Below, one piece after another: positions 16,280 through 25,477 of a DNA stretch of 39,840 bases. Source of the DNA: Pirellulales bacterium (GTDB lineage: Bacteria; Planctomycetota; Planctomycetia; Pirellulales; DATAWG01). A model generated the notes under the pieces. It ran no database searches and was not told where the DNA came from. It worked only from the letters and a program-made list of their open reading frames with translations. Position numbers and translations under genes: made by a program. The stretch lies in NCBI GenBank assembly GCA_035939775.1, contig DASZFO010000370.1, forward strand, positions 1-39,840. The letters run 5' to 3'. Numbering within the stretch: position 1 is the first letter of the stretch; each line of letters begins with the position of its first letter.

Positions 16280-17883
16280 TAGGCCGCCATTGAAACGCGC
16301 TTGTCAATTTGACGGCGCACAAACACCAATACTTCTCGGACGCTCGGATCGCCTGTCAACCAAAGAAGCGCCATGTAGACGGCCACGCCGCCCATGCCGA
16401 TTGCTAGTTGCAGAAATGGGCTCGTCACGCCAATTATGAGCGTCGGTAAATATGCCGCCGCACCGCAAACGGCAATTCGGATCATGCTGAACCACGAATA
16501 AGGGATCTCGACCAACCGGCATGAAATGACGCCTGCAACCAACGCCGACATCAACATCCGAGCCGCACTGCCCCAGGCCACGCCTGCCGCACCGTAGGTC
16601 TTCACCGTAAGCACGGCGATCGCGATCTCGATAGCCGCCGAACCATAGACGATCACCGGCATGAGCCATGTTCGCTTGCTGAAAAAGATCTCCGGGCCGA
16701 GTAAGTTGTATGCCGTCATGCCCAAGAATCCGACGGCGAAGATCGGCACCAATGGCGCCGCCGCGTGGTAGTCGCCCGGGGTCACCAGCACGACGAGCGG
16801 TGGTCCCATCAGGGCCGCCGCAATGGCGAAGGCGACGGCCGCTGCCCAGACGTTGCGCGCCGTTACGGCCAGGCGATCCAGTCCGGCGACGGTCCCTTCC
16901 TTCCGGACCGAGAAATAAACCGGATTGTAAGCGGTCTGAAAGGCAAGACCCAACATCGTTAGCGGCTGCGTCACTCGAAGCGCCAGATAAAACAGGCCGT
17001 TCGCCGCGGTAGTTTGGACCCCAGACAGAACCGCGCCGGTCACAAAGGGCGTCAGGTTGCCGACAAAATCCCCTGGCATCATCCCCCAACCGTAACTCAA
17101 CGACGATTTCAGCATCGACCGGCGAAAATGTCCCCGCAGTTCCGCGCGGAGATACCAGATCGCCACCAAACCCAGCACTCCGTACGACACCACTTCCGCC
17201 GAAAGGACTCCTAACGCGCCCCATCGAAGAACGACGACCAAAAGGATCGCCAAGACGATCGAGATGCTGGCTCGGCCGACGTTCAGTCGGGCTTGATACG
17301 AAGATTGCTCGCGGGCTTGAACCAGTCGACTCTGCAATTCTCCATTGCAATACGCGATACCACTTAAGATCGCCAAAAACGCCAGCGGCAGCGGCAGGCC
17401 AGGCACCAGGTAGCCCAAGAGCCAAGGAGATACCATCGTCGCGACCAGCGCAACGAGCAGGCTAGAACCCAGCAAGTACCAGGCGACAGTCGTAACATAG
17501 TCCCGCAGCGAAGGGCCTTCGTCGTGATCGTAGTAGTATCGCGCGACTGCTCCCGGCACTCCCTGCCGCATCAAGGCCATAATAAATCCGCCGAACTGGA
17601 TCGACAGAGAAATCCCCCCGTACTCCATCGGCGATAAGATCCGCGTATAGACTGGCAGCAGCAGGAGCTGGATAAACTTTGGGATCGATTGACCGAGACC
17701 GTAGTTGAATGTTCCGCCGACAACCCGGCGGACCAGGCCTCGGCGTTGTCCATCACTCCCAGGTGCGGACTTGGCCGCGCTCGTGACGTCGGTATTTATT
17801 CCGCCCGGCGGCATGTCATGCATCACTGACTTCGCGCCGGCGACAGCTTGGGCGGTCGCGTCTTTTATCTCTTCAACGCTCAA
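16279..17883 (-). CDS. Wzx-like oligosaccharide flippase (polysaccharide transporter family)
   Basis: A polytopic protein of about 534 residues with around twelve to fourteen hydrophobic segments, matching the polysaccharide transport (PST/MOP) superfamily. The family signature is seen in GGTFNYGLGQSIPKF followed by LLLPVYTRILSP, with a C-terminal block of paired helices. It should flip undecaprenyl-diphosphate-linked repeat units to the outer face. The preferred start is TTG at 17883, overlapping the neuA stop as TTGA; a GTG at 17907 is an alternative that adds eight residues. About 50 hydrophilic residues (KDATAQAVAGAKS onward) precede the first membrane segment, which is longer than usual for Wzx. 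Flippase and CMP-sugar synthetase are therefore translationally linked. Confidence 0.88.
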   Translation of the reverse strand: MSVEEIKDATAQAVAGAKSVMHDMPPGGINTDVTSAAKSAPGSDGQRRGLVRRVVGGTFNYGLGQSIPKFIQLLLLPVYTRILSPMEYGGISLSIQFGGFIMALMRQGVPGAVARYYYDHDEGPSLRDYVTTVAWYLLGSSLLVALVATMVSPWLLGYLVPGLPLPLAFLAILSGIAYCNGELQSRLVQAREQSSYQARLNVGRASISIVLAILLVVVLRWGALGVLSAEVVSYGVLGLVAIWYLRAELRGHFRRSMLKSSLSYGWGMMPGDFVGNLTPFVTGAVLSGVQTTAANGLFYLALRVTQPLTMLGLAFQTAYNPVYFSVRKEGTVAGLDRLAVTARNVWAAAVAFAIAAALMGPPLVVLVTPGDYHAAAPLVPIFAVGFLGMTAYNLLGPEIFFSKRTWLMPVIVYGSAAIEIAIAVLTVKTYGAAGVAWGSAARMLMSALVAGVISCRLVEIPYSWFSMIRIAVCGAAAYLPTLIIGVTSPFLQLAIGMGGVAVYMALLWLTGDPSVREVLVFVRRQIDKRVSMAA

Positions 17884-18590
17884 TGGATTGCATCCCGGGG
17901 GCGGCACCCTGACCGAAGGAATTCAGCAAACGCCAAATCCAATTCATCGTTGATATCGATCGACCGCTCGCGCGTCATGACGTGGCCGCGGCAATCATCG
18001 CCGATGATTCTCCCGGCGTCGATTGCGGTTCGGCGGGCCACGTACACAGAGCAATTCCGCACGAAAACCCGCGGCAACTCGTGGACCGCCATCCGCCCCG
18101 CTTCTGCTTCAAAGTAGGGCAATAGACGATTCTCGTGCATGACTTTGAACTTCGCCGGGTGCAAATCGTGGCTGACTTCCACGACAGTGACGGCGCTATC
18201 GGCCCCTGAGGTTTCAAGCAGATCAATTGTCGCATCAATGTCCGACGGCAGCGTCAGCGGGCTGCTCGGCTGAATAATCGCGACGGCGTCGAATCGCTGC
18301 GGTTCGCCCGGCTCAACGCTGCGGAGCGCATGGAGCACGTAGTCGATGGCCGGCGACGTGTCGGTGCAAAATTCAGCGGGCCGCCGCAGTGGCAATCGCT
18401 GGTCGTATGTCGTGGCAAGGCCCAGAATCTCGGCGTCATCGGATGAAACTACGAGTCGATCGACGCGCTGCGCTCCGCGCGCCGCTTCGATCGCCCAAGC
18501 CACGAGCGGTTTGCCCGCGAGCAGCCGTAAGTTCTTCCGCGGAAGGCGCTTTGAACCGCCTCGAGCGGGAATGATGCCCAAAATCCTCAT
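17880..18590 (-). CDS. neuA: Acylneuraminate (nonulosonate) cytidylyltransferase
   Basis: A 236-residue enzyme of the NeuA/PseF/LegF family, which transfers CMP from CTP to a nonulosonic acid. It opens MRILGIIPARGGSKRLPRKN, the diagnostic CTP-binding loop, followed by GKPLVAWAI, VSSDD, and IIQPSSPL, all conserved. The C-terminal SIDINDELDLAFAE matches the family ending. The start is ATG at 18590, two bases after the stop of the dehydrogenase gene. Together with NeuB and NeuC upstream it completes a CMP-sialic-acid-type pathway. Which nonulosonate is activated (Neu5Ac, legionaminic or pseudaminic acid) cannot be decided here. Confidence 0.92.
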   Translation of the reverse strand: MRILGIIPARGGSKRLPRKNLRLLAGKPLVAWAIEAARGAQRVDRLVVSSDDAEILGLATTYDQRLPLRRPAEFCTDTSPAIDYVLHALRSVEPGEPQRFDAVAIIQPSSPLTLPSDIDATIDLLETSGADSAVTVVEVSHDLHPAKFKVMHENRLLPYFEAEAGRMAVHELPRVFVRNCSVYVARRTAIDAGRIIGDDCRGHVMTRERSIDINDELDLAFAEFLRSGCRPRDAIH

Positions 18591-18592
18591 GT

Positions 18593-19555
18593 TCAGGCGG
18601 CCGCGCACCCGGCGAGCGCCGCCACGACCTTGTGCGCCAGGAAAAGCTCTGTCTTCTCAAATGACTCGATCGTGTTTCCGCCGATATGCGGTGTGAGAAT
18701 CACATTGACATGCTTGCGAGCGTAGGAAACCACCGGATGGTCGGGGCGAATCGCCGGTTCGCCGTCCAATACGTCAAGCGCCGCGCCGGCGAGACGGCCC
18801 GACGAAAGTGCGTCGATCAGCGCCGCTTCATTCACGATGCCGCCGCGCGAAGTGTTGATCAATACCGCGCCGGGCTTCATCTTTCTAAACTCATTCGTGC
18901 CGATCAGGCCCCGCGTGGCCTCTTCGTATTTCACCAGCAGCACGACGATGTCCGCCTCGGCGAGCAACTCACCGAGTTGCGCCACGCGCTCTGCAGCCTC
19001 TGTGGGGTAATCATCGCGCGGATCATAGCCGATCACGCGAGTTCCGAAGGCTTTGAAATAACCGGCGGCCAAAGTTCCGAGCCGGCCCATGCCGACGATC
19101 CCGACCGTGCGGCCGAACAATTCCCGCCCGCGAAATTGATCGCGGTCCCAAATCCCCTCCCGGGCCGCAACCTGGGCGGCGGGGATTCTTCGCAATAGGC
19201 TGAACGTGAGACCGATCGTAAGTTCCGCCGTCGCTCGTACATTTTTGAGAAACTCGGTTTCGCCGCGCAAGCTCACGACGCGAACCCCTTGCGCCTCGCA
19301 GGCTGCAAGATCGATATGGTCCAGTCCGGTGACGGGGGTCGCCAGGATACGGCAGCGCGGCCTCGATCCAATCATTGTTTCGTCGATCCGATATGCCAAG
19401 CGAAACCAGATCACGTCGTACGCGGCGAATGCGGCAGCCAAATCTTCACGCCGACACTCTCGCAACTCGACTTCTCCAACCTTCCGCAAAATCGCCAATG
19501 CCGCGGGACTAAAATCGAGCGGCTCGGCAATCAGTATCTTTGGATTCGTCAACAA
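18593..19555 (-). CDS. D-isomer-specific 2-hydroxyacid dehydrogenase
   Basis: A 320-residue enzyme of the D-2-hydroxyacid dehydrogenase family, complete with the Arg-Glu-His active site: NTSRGG (Arg237), DGEPA (Glu266) and LTPHIGG (His290). The NAD-binding loop is VGIVGMGRLG (151-160). Such enzymes reduce a 2-keto acid to a D-2-hydroxy acid or the reverse (phosphoglycerate dehydrogenase, glyoxylate or hydroxypyruvate reductase, CtBP relatives). Its place between neuC and neuA is odd because standard sialic acid synthesis has no such step. It may act on the keto acid of a nonulosonate, supply a C3 unit, or make a hydroxyacyl substituent. The start is a TTG at 19555 followed by a second TTG; no clear ribosome site is visible. 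Confidence 0.85.
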   Translation of the reverse strand: MLTNPKILIAEPLDFSPAALAILRKVGEVELRECRREDLAAAFAAYDVIWFRLAYRIDETMIGSRPRCRILATPVTGLDHIDLAACEAQGVRVVSLRGETEFLKNVRATAELTIGLTFSLLRRIPAAQVAAREGIWDRDQFRGRELFGRTVGIVGMGRLGTLAAGYFKAFGTRVIGYDPRDDYPTEAAERVAQLGELLAEADIVVLLVKYEEATRGLIGTNEFRKMKPGAVLINTSRGGIVNEAALIDALSSGRLAGAALDVLDGEPAIRPDHPVVSYARKHVNVILTPHIGGNTIESFEKTELFLAHKVVAALAGCAAA

Positions 19556-19596
19556 ATGGAAAGGCCCGGCGAAGCCGCGACCAATGTAGCAGGCAT

Positions 19597-19631
19597 ACTC
19601 CGTGTGCCGTCGCTGTCACGGCACACGGAGT
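19597..19631. repeat. Perfect 14-bp palindrome with 7-nt loop between neuC and the dehydrogenase gene
   Basis: ACTCCGTGTGCCGT (19597-19610) and its exact complement ACGGCACACGGAGT (19618-19631) flank the loop CGCTGTC. It begins just four bases past the neuC stop on the minus strand. No T-tract follows on either side, so it looks more like a dispersed palindrome or a transcript-processing/stability hairpin than an intrinsic terminator. Only one copy is in this window. Confidence 0.75.
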
Positions 19632-19635
19632 GTAC

Positions 19636-20827
<1,192 letters not shown>

Positions 20828-20835
<8 letters not shown>

Positions 20836-21880
20836 AATGGTTCTCCGCGAGCAAGGTGTCGGCGGTCACCGCGACGGTCAAGCGCCGACCGATCACTTCG
20901 TTGAGCCGTGCGGCGGGAATTCCGGTGCCGGGTTTCTTGAGCGCCAAATCATCCGTGCCCAATCGATGCCCGGAGGGCAGGTCTCGCGCGGCGACGATGC
21001 TCTTGCCGAACAGCGCGCGAATCTCGTCCAATTGAGCAGCCTCAGCGTCCTTGTCGAGCGGGTTGGCAACCGCCTTCTCGAGAAAGCGAACCCCGTCGAC
21101 TAATTGCTTCAACTCGGCAGTCGTCACCGATGCGGACACATCCGGCCCGAAACACTCGCGCGACAACACGACGTGGACCTCGAGCAGATTCGCGCCCAAC
21201 GTCACAGCGGCCAGGCCGGGATAGATGGTGCCCGAATGATCCGATAGGCCAACAGGGCATGCGTAGCGATCGCGGATTTCAGCGAGCACATTCAGGCCGA
21301 TCTTCTCGGGCGGACACGGATATGCGGTAGTACATTGCAGCACGGCAACCGGCGCCCCCGCGCCGCGAACCAAGTGCACCGCGGCATCGAGATGCTCCCA
21401 CGAGGCCATTCCACTCGACAGAATCACCGGTCGGCCCGTTCCGGCGAGGCGCTTCAGAAAAGGCAGATTCGTCAATTCGCCCGATCCCACTTTCCATGCC
21501 GGCGTATCGATCGCCTGAAGCTGATCCACGGCAGCGAAGGAAAACGGTGTCGATAGGAAAATAAGCCCCATGTCGCGAGCATGATCGGCCAATTCGCGCC
21601 AGGCTTCGGGCGCGAACTCCATTCGCTTCCAATAGTCGAATCGCGTTGCATCTTGATGAGAAAAGCGGACGCGGAATTGTTCGGCGGCGGTCGATTCGGC
21701 CGCGGCGATGTGCGTTTGGAATTTTACCGCATCGGCGCCGGCTCGTGAGATCGCGTCGATATAGGCGTGGGCTGTCCCCAGGCTTCCGTCGTGCGCTTGG
21801 GCTACTTCGCCGACGATGAGGCAAGGGTCACCGATGCCGACGGAATGTCCTTCAATTTCCAGAGCGTTCGCGATCAGAAT
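20828..21880 (-). CDS. neuB: N-acetylneuraminate/nonulosonate synthase with anomalous start
   Basis: Condenses a ManNAc-type sugar with phosphoenolpyruvate. An ATG at 21622 would give only 264 residues, but the frame stays open upstream to 21880 and encodes the conserved barrel start: GIGDPCLIVGEVAQAHDGS, GADAVKFQTH and SHQDATRFDYWKR. With it the protein is about 350 residues, the family's normal length. The C-terminus holds the SAF (antifreeze-like) domain, GTGIPAARLNEVIGR. No ATG, GTG or TTG precedes this N-terminus after the in-frame TAA at 21883-21881; the first candidates are ATT (21880) and CTG (21877). A TTG overlapping the upstream stop (TTGA, 21895) is in frame but is ended by that TAA after four codons. 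Rare start, nonsense mutation or sequencing error are all possible. Confidence 0.85.
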
Positions 21881-21891
21881 TTAAACTACCG

Positions 21892-23865
21892 TCAATCGAG
21901 ATGGGTGGCCTGCTCGCTGCCCAACGTCGCCGAGTGCCCGTTCGCCAGCGATGGATCGGAGTGCCCGTTGGTCAAGATCGGCTTGGCGGGCGGCGCTGCT
22001 GCCGGCCCTGAATGCTCCACGGCCGGCGGCGTATATTCGGGAATCAAGTCGCGAAGCCGGCGCGAGATCGTTTCCGTCGTTTCGTGGACAATCGGCTTCA
22101 AGGCCTCGATCATCTGGTTCACTTCGGTCAGATGGTATGGCCGGTGATAGGCGACGAACAATTTCGGATGCGGCGTGGGGAGCATCTCTTCATCGTCGAA
22201 GTACAGCTCTTCGTAGAGCTTCTCGCCGGGTCGAAGTCCGGTGAAAACAATCTCGATATCGTCGGGATCGAGCCCCGAGAGCCGGATCAAGTCTTGGGCC
22301 AGATCGACGATTCGGACGGATTCTCCCATGTCGAGCACGAAGATCTCGCCCCCCTTGCCCATGGCCGCCGCTTGGAGCACGAGTTGCGAGGCCTCGGGAA
22401 TCGTCATGAAATAGCGCTCAATCTCGGGATGCGTCACCGTGATCGGACCGCCGAGGCGAATTTGCTCCTGAAATATTGGCACCACGCTCCCCGCGGAAGC
22501 CAGCACGTTGCCAAATCGCACGACCACGAACTTGGTCGTCGCCACTTCGGAGAAAGCATGCACGTAGCGCTCGGCGATCTGCTTCGACACTCCCATCACG
22601 CTCGTCGGATTGACCGCCTTATCGGTCGAAATCATGACGAACTCTTGCACGCCATGTTCATCGGCCAGCTCGACCAATTGTTTGGTGCCCAGGATGTTGT
22701 TCTTGATCGCCTCGCCGGGGTTGGTCTCCATCATCGGCACATGCTTATGCGCCGCGGCATGAAACACGACGGCCGGCTCGTGCTCGGCGAAAATCTGGCC
22801 GATTCGCTGGCAATCGGTGATATCGGCGATGCAAGGAAACAACTCGGTATCGGTCTTCGATCGGCGGATTTCCTGCTCGATCAAGAACAGGTTGTTTTCC
22901 GCCCGTTCGACCAGCACGAGCCGTTTGGGATGGAACCGCAGCACCTGCCGGCAGATTTCCGAACCGATGCTGCCGCCGGCCCCAGTGACGAGCACCGTGC
23001 GGTCGGCCAAGAGCGTGCCGATCTCTTCGCTGCTGAGTTGGACCGGCTCGCGGCGCAGCAAATCGTTGATATCGACATCGCGAATTTGAAACGAATAATC
23101 GCCGGTCAGCAGGTCCTCGAACGCCGGAATCACCTTGAGCGACACATCGACCGCGGCGCAGGTTTCCATCAGCCGCCGAAGCTGCTTGCCCGTCAAAGTT
23201 CCCGAGATAACGAGCAGTTCTTTTACATCCAGCCGCACGGCAATTTGCGGCGCCCGGTCGGGGGGACCGAGAACTGGCAGTCCGCCGATCAATGAGCCGT
23301 GCTTCGTCGTGTCTTCATCCAAGAAGCCCAGCACGCGATACTTCGGATGCTGCTCGCAGTGGAGATGGCGGGCTAGCGTGTGCCCGGATTGATTCGCGCC
23401 GATAATGACCGTCTTCTGAGCGCTGCTTCTGGAAAACGAAAAGCGGAATTCCTCTCGCGACAAACGATAGAAGGCGCGCAGGCCGCCTAGGATCAAAATC
23501 GTCATCGCCCAATCGACGAACGGGATTCTATAGCTCAGTTTGAGGTGCGATTCCATTAGGAAATAGGGAATGGCGATCGCCGTCCCCGAGATCGTCGCCG
23601 CTTTGATCAGCGATGCCAGATCGGAAAACGTGACGCTTTGCCACGAGAGCCGATACTGGCCGAGTATCGAGAAGACCAGCGACTTGATGACCAGCACGCC
23701 CGGCAGCGTGAATAGAAACAAGACCGTTTGGTCGGCCGGGAACGGGAAGTCGTACTTCAGCGCGAACGCCGCCCAATAAGCGGCCGCGAACGCGGCCAAA
23801 TGCACTCCGACAACCAGGATCGCTCGCCGGATATACCACGGCGGCGTGATGCGACTTTTGATCAT
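21892..23865 (-). CDS. Membrane UDP-HexNAc 4,6-dehydratase (WbpM/CapD/FlaA1 long form)
   Basis: A 657-residue polysaccharide-biosynthesis dehydratase. Four N-terminal membrane segments (about residues 13-33, 47-67, 86-106, 115-133) are followed by a CoA-binding-like Rossmann domain (VIIGANQSGH) and the SDR domain (VLVTGAGGSIGSE, HAAAHKHVP, ISTDKAVNPTS, SVMGVSK). The catalytic Tyr is replaced by Met in MGVSK, the SMK form known in long membrane-bound WbpM-like enzymes. It converts UDP-GlcNAc to a 4-keto-6-deoxy sugar, the first step to several deoxy-amino sugars. The C-terminal 60 residues are a low-complexity tail with repeated NGHS motifs. The start is ATG at 23865 after a 296-bp gap. No dedicated C4 aminotransferase gene follows; the nearest is the WecE-type gene in the right block. 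Confidence 0.92.
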   Translation of the reverse strand: MIKSRITPPWYIRRAILVVGVHLAAFAAAYWAAFALKYDFPFPADQTVLFLFTLPGVLVIKSLVFSILGQYRLSWQSVTFSDLASLIKAATISGTAIAIPYFLMESHLKLSYRIPFVDWAMTILILGGLRAFYRLSREEFRFSFSRSSAQKTVIIGANQSGHTLARHLHCEQHPKYRVLGFLDEDTTKHGSLIGGLPVLGPPDRAPQIAVRLDVKELLVISGTLTGKQLRRLMETCAAVDVSLKVIPAFEDLLTGDYSFQIRDVDINDLLRREPVQLSSEEIGTLLADRTVLVTGAGGSIGSEICRQVLRFHPKRLVLVERAENNLFLIEQEIRRSKTDTELFPCIADITDCQRIGQIFAEHEPAVVFHAAAHKHVPMMETNPGEAIKNNILGTKQLVELADEHGVQEFVMISTDKAVNPTSVMGVSKQIAERYVHAFSEVATTKFVVVRFGNVLASAGSVVPIFQEQIRLGGPITVTHPEIERYFMTIPEASQLVLQAAAMGKGGEIFVLDMGESVRIVDLAQDLIRLSGLDPDDIEIVFTGLRPGEKLYEELYFDDEEMLPTPHPKLFVAYHRPYHLTEVNQMIEALKPIVHETTETISRRLRDLIPEYTPPAVEHSGPAAAPPAKPILTNGHSDPSLANGHSATLGSEQATHLD

Positions 23866-24161
23866 GAAATCAGAGGAGTTGCGCCAAAGCCGATCAAATC
23901 ATGGACCGATAGATTTGCCCGATCGGACGACCGTCGTCTAACGGCCGACGCCGGATTCCAGTCTGCACCAGATTCGACACGGCCGCCTACCATCAATGAT
24001 GCTTCTCTTGGACTGGAATCGTCGGATCGGGCTCCGGCAAGCAAACGGGACTCGCCTCAACGCAGCTCCGAGTTCAGCATAGCGACCCATTGCGCCGAGT
24101 TCAATGAATTGGTCGAATTCAAACCATTTGGAAACATTCTGCATGACGGACGCTGCTAGCG
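23866..24161. other. 296-bp gap between the antiterminator and dehydratase genes
   Basis: No confident gene is seen. A 75-codon minus-strand frame (24165 to 23938) begins with TTG overlapping the antiterminator stop as TTGA, but its product has no recognisable motif and is probably chance. A 6-bp stem with 3-nt loop (GACGCT-GCT-AGCGTC, 24149-24163) sits directly at the antiterminator stop, without a T-tract. The stretch may be an untranslated leader of the long operon; I find no clear ops/JUMPstart-like sequence. Confidence 0.3.
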
Positions 24162-24722
24162 TCAAATCGCTTCCACTTGAAAATCTTCCAGCAACGCCGA
24201 CGCACCTTGTTGCAAGAACCGTACGGAAACGAGCAGCCGCTCCTTATTCTGACGCCGCACGACGACTCCTTCGACCCCCATCAGCGGGCCACTGCGCACA
24301 CGCACGGGGGTGCCGGGCTGAATTCGCGATTCGGGCGTCAACGGGACATTCGCCAATATGAGCCGGCGAATCTGCCGCAGATCGTCAACGAGGCGGTCGT
24401 GATCGGGAACCGTTAGGCAACGCGAAATGCAATTGGTCGTGAGCGCCCGGTGCCGTGCATCGTCGCTGCCATGCATGAAGACATAGCCCGCGAACAACGG
24501 CAAATAGGATTTGCGAATCCGTCCTTGCGGCGATCGCTTTCGTTGCTCGATGATCGGCGAGTAAAAGCCAATCGCTAGCCCGCGTAAGCGTCGCATCAAT
24601 TCTTTCTCTCGCCGCGGCAGCGTGTAGAGCGCCCACCAGGGATCGGCCGCGGTGCCGGCCGATTCGGTGGCATCGAGCAGATGCTCCGGGAAGATGTCGG
24701 ATTCTTTGGCTAGGATGGGCAT
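24162..24722 (-). CDS. NusG/RfaH/UpxY-like transcription antitermination protein
   Basis: A 186-residue NusG paralogue. The NGN domain begins WWALYTLPRREKELMRRLR and includes SYLPLFAGYVF, the conserved core; the KOW domain is PGTPVRVRSGPLMGVEGVV near the C-terminus. Specialised members of this family (RfaH, UpxY, LoaP) load onto RNA polymerase at the start of long polysaccharide operons and prevent early termination. Its position as the first gene of a roughly 24-kb run of same-strand glycan genes fits that role. ATG at 24722 (MPILAKES) is preferred; a GTG at 24746 with a GGGA six bases upstream would add eight residues. The ubiquitous housekeeping nusG is normally beside secE and rpl genes, which are absent here, so this is a paralogue. 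Confidence 0.9.
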   Translation of the reverse strand: MPILAKESDIFPEHLLDATESAGTAADPWWALYTLPRREKELMRRLRGLAIGFYSPIIEQRKRSPQGRIRKSYLPLFAGYVFMHGSDDARHRALTTNCISRCLTVPDHDRLVDDLRQIRRLILANVPLTPESRIQPGTPVRVRSGPLMGVEGVVVRRQNKERLLVSVRFLQQGASALLEDFQVEAI

Positions 24723-25220
24723 TTTGAGTTTGAGTTCAGCGCGCACTCCGTTCCCGTGGGTGACAACGGTCCCCTATTGTTGAATGTAACAAGAAATCGC
24801 TTCGCCCGTGGGGTAATTCCCAAGTCTAGTTTGGCAAATCGCATACCCCATAACGACTTGCGCCGCCGATGTCACAATCACGCGAGATGCGCGATCTGTG
24901 CGGCCGAACTGCTTGGCCTAATCCCGACCAGCCATCGCTTGACCAGGTGGGTGAGGTTGCCGAAAGTACACGACGGCGTTGCTGAAAGTCAACGGATTGG
25001 GCCAAGGCTCACCGCTGGTTTGCCAGCCGACAAGAATCTTGCCCTAAACCACACGGTCCCGATGTGGAGTCGGCTCGAAAAGGAACGCGCGGGATCCGTC
25101 GCCGCCCCGGCCTAATGAGCATCGTTCGCGGCGAATGCCACGGACGCCTCACGAAACATGCCTCTTCATTCTAATCTAAAGGCGGACGCACGGATGTCAA
25201 CGGCGCTCGCGAAAACCCAA

Positions 25221-25337
25221 GAACGCCTAACAAATCCGGCGGGGACTGTCCCCTTTTGCGCTGGCACCATCGCCGCGATGGTCGGCGGAGCAAAACGGGG
25301 ATTGTCCCGTTCTCCAGGCCGGATTTGTCAGACGTTC
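25221..25337. repeat. Palindromic element A, copy 1 (117 bp)
   Basis: Outer 20-bp inverted repeats (GAACGCCTAACAAATCCGGC at 25221-25240; complement at 25318-25337) match in 18 of 20 positions. Inside each arm lies a smaller palindrome, GGGGACTGTCCCC on the left and CGGGGATTGTCCCG on the right, around a unique centre. A second copy is at 35036-35133. It carries no gene and looks like a non-autonomous (MITE/REP-like) element. Confidence 0.85.
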
Positions 25338-25368
25338 TCAAGATAATTCCGCCTCCGAACGAAAACTC

Positions 25369-25397
25369 TTGTGGATTCAGTCGCTTAGGCGTATCTT
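25369..25397 (+). promoter_or_regulatory. Candidate sigma-70-like promoter for the DUF1559 gene
   Basis: TTGTGG (25369-25374) and TATCTT (25392-25397) are spaced 17 bp, about 80 bp before the ATG at 25478. The match to consensus is moderate. A Shine-Dalgarno site TTGGAGA follows, with GGAG eight bases before the ATG. Confidence 0.3.
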
Positions 25398-25477
25398 GAA
25401 GTTGGTTTGAATGGCCGAATACGCCGCGCGGACCAGCCGGACAGGGGTGCGGTCGCAGCCAGATTGGAGACGCTCTC

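Larger units (their letters stand above)
24723..25477. other. Divergent intergenic region with palindromic element
   Basis: About 750 bp between the antiterminator gene (minus) and the DUF1559 gene (plus). It holds the palindromic element at 25221-25337 and a candidate plus-strand promoter at 25369-25397. Frames crossing it (for example 24756-25115, plus) give compositionally random proteins without motifs. The promoter of the long minus-strand operon should lie at about 24750-24900, but no good -35/-10 pair stands out. A 7-bp inverted repeat (TGGGGTA / TACCCCA) near 24820-24850 is too weak to call an operator. Confidence 0.35.

Noticed and set aside
16304-17425. 373-codon minus-strand open frame
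   Set aside because: Out-of-frame shadow of the Wzx-like flippase; no hydrophobic segments or motifs.
22012-23295. 427-codon plus-strand open frame
   Set aside because: Antisense to the well-supported 4,6-dehydratase; the product is rich in His, Arg and Asp without any domain.
23938-24165. 75-codon frame starting with TTG at the antiterminator stop
   Set aside because: The TTGA overlap is attractive, but the product has no motif, is rich in Arg, and ends well before the next gene; probably chance.
24815-24851. TGGGGTA / TACCCCA inverted repeat upstream of the antiterminator gene
   Set aside because: Arms of only 7 bp with a long spacer are expected by chance in GC-rich DNA.
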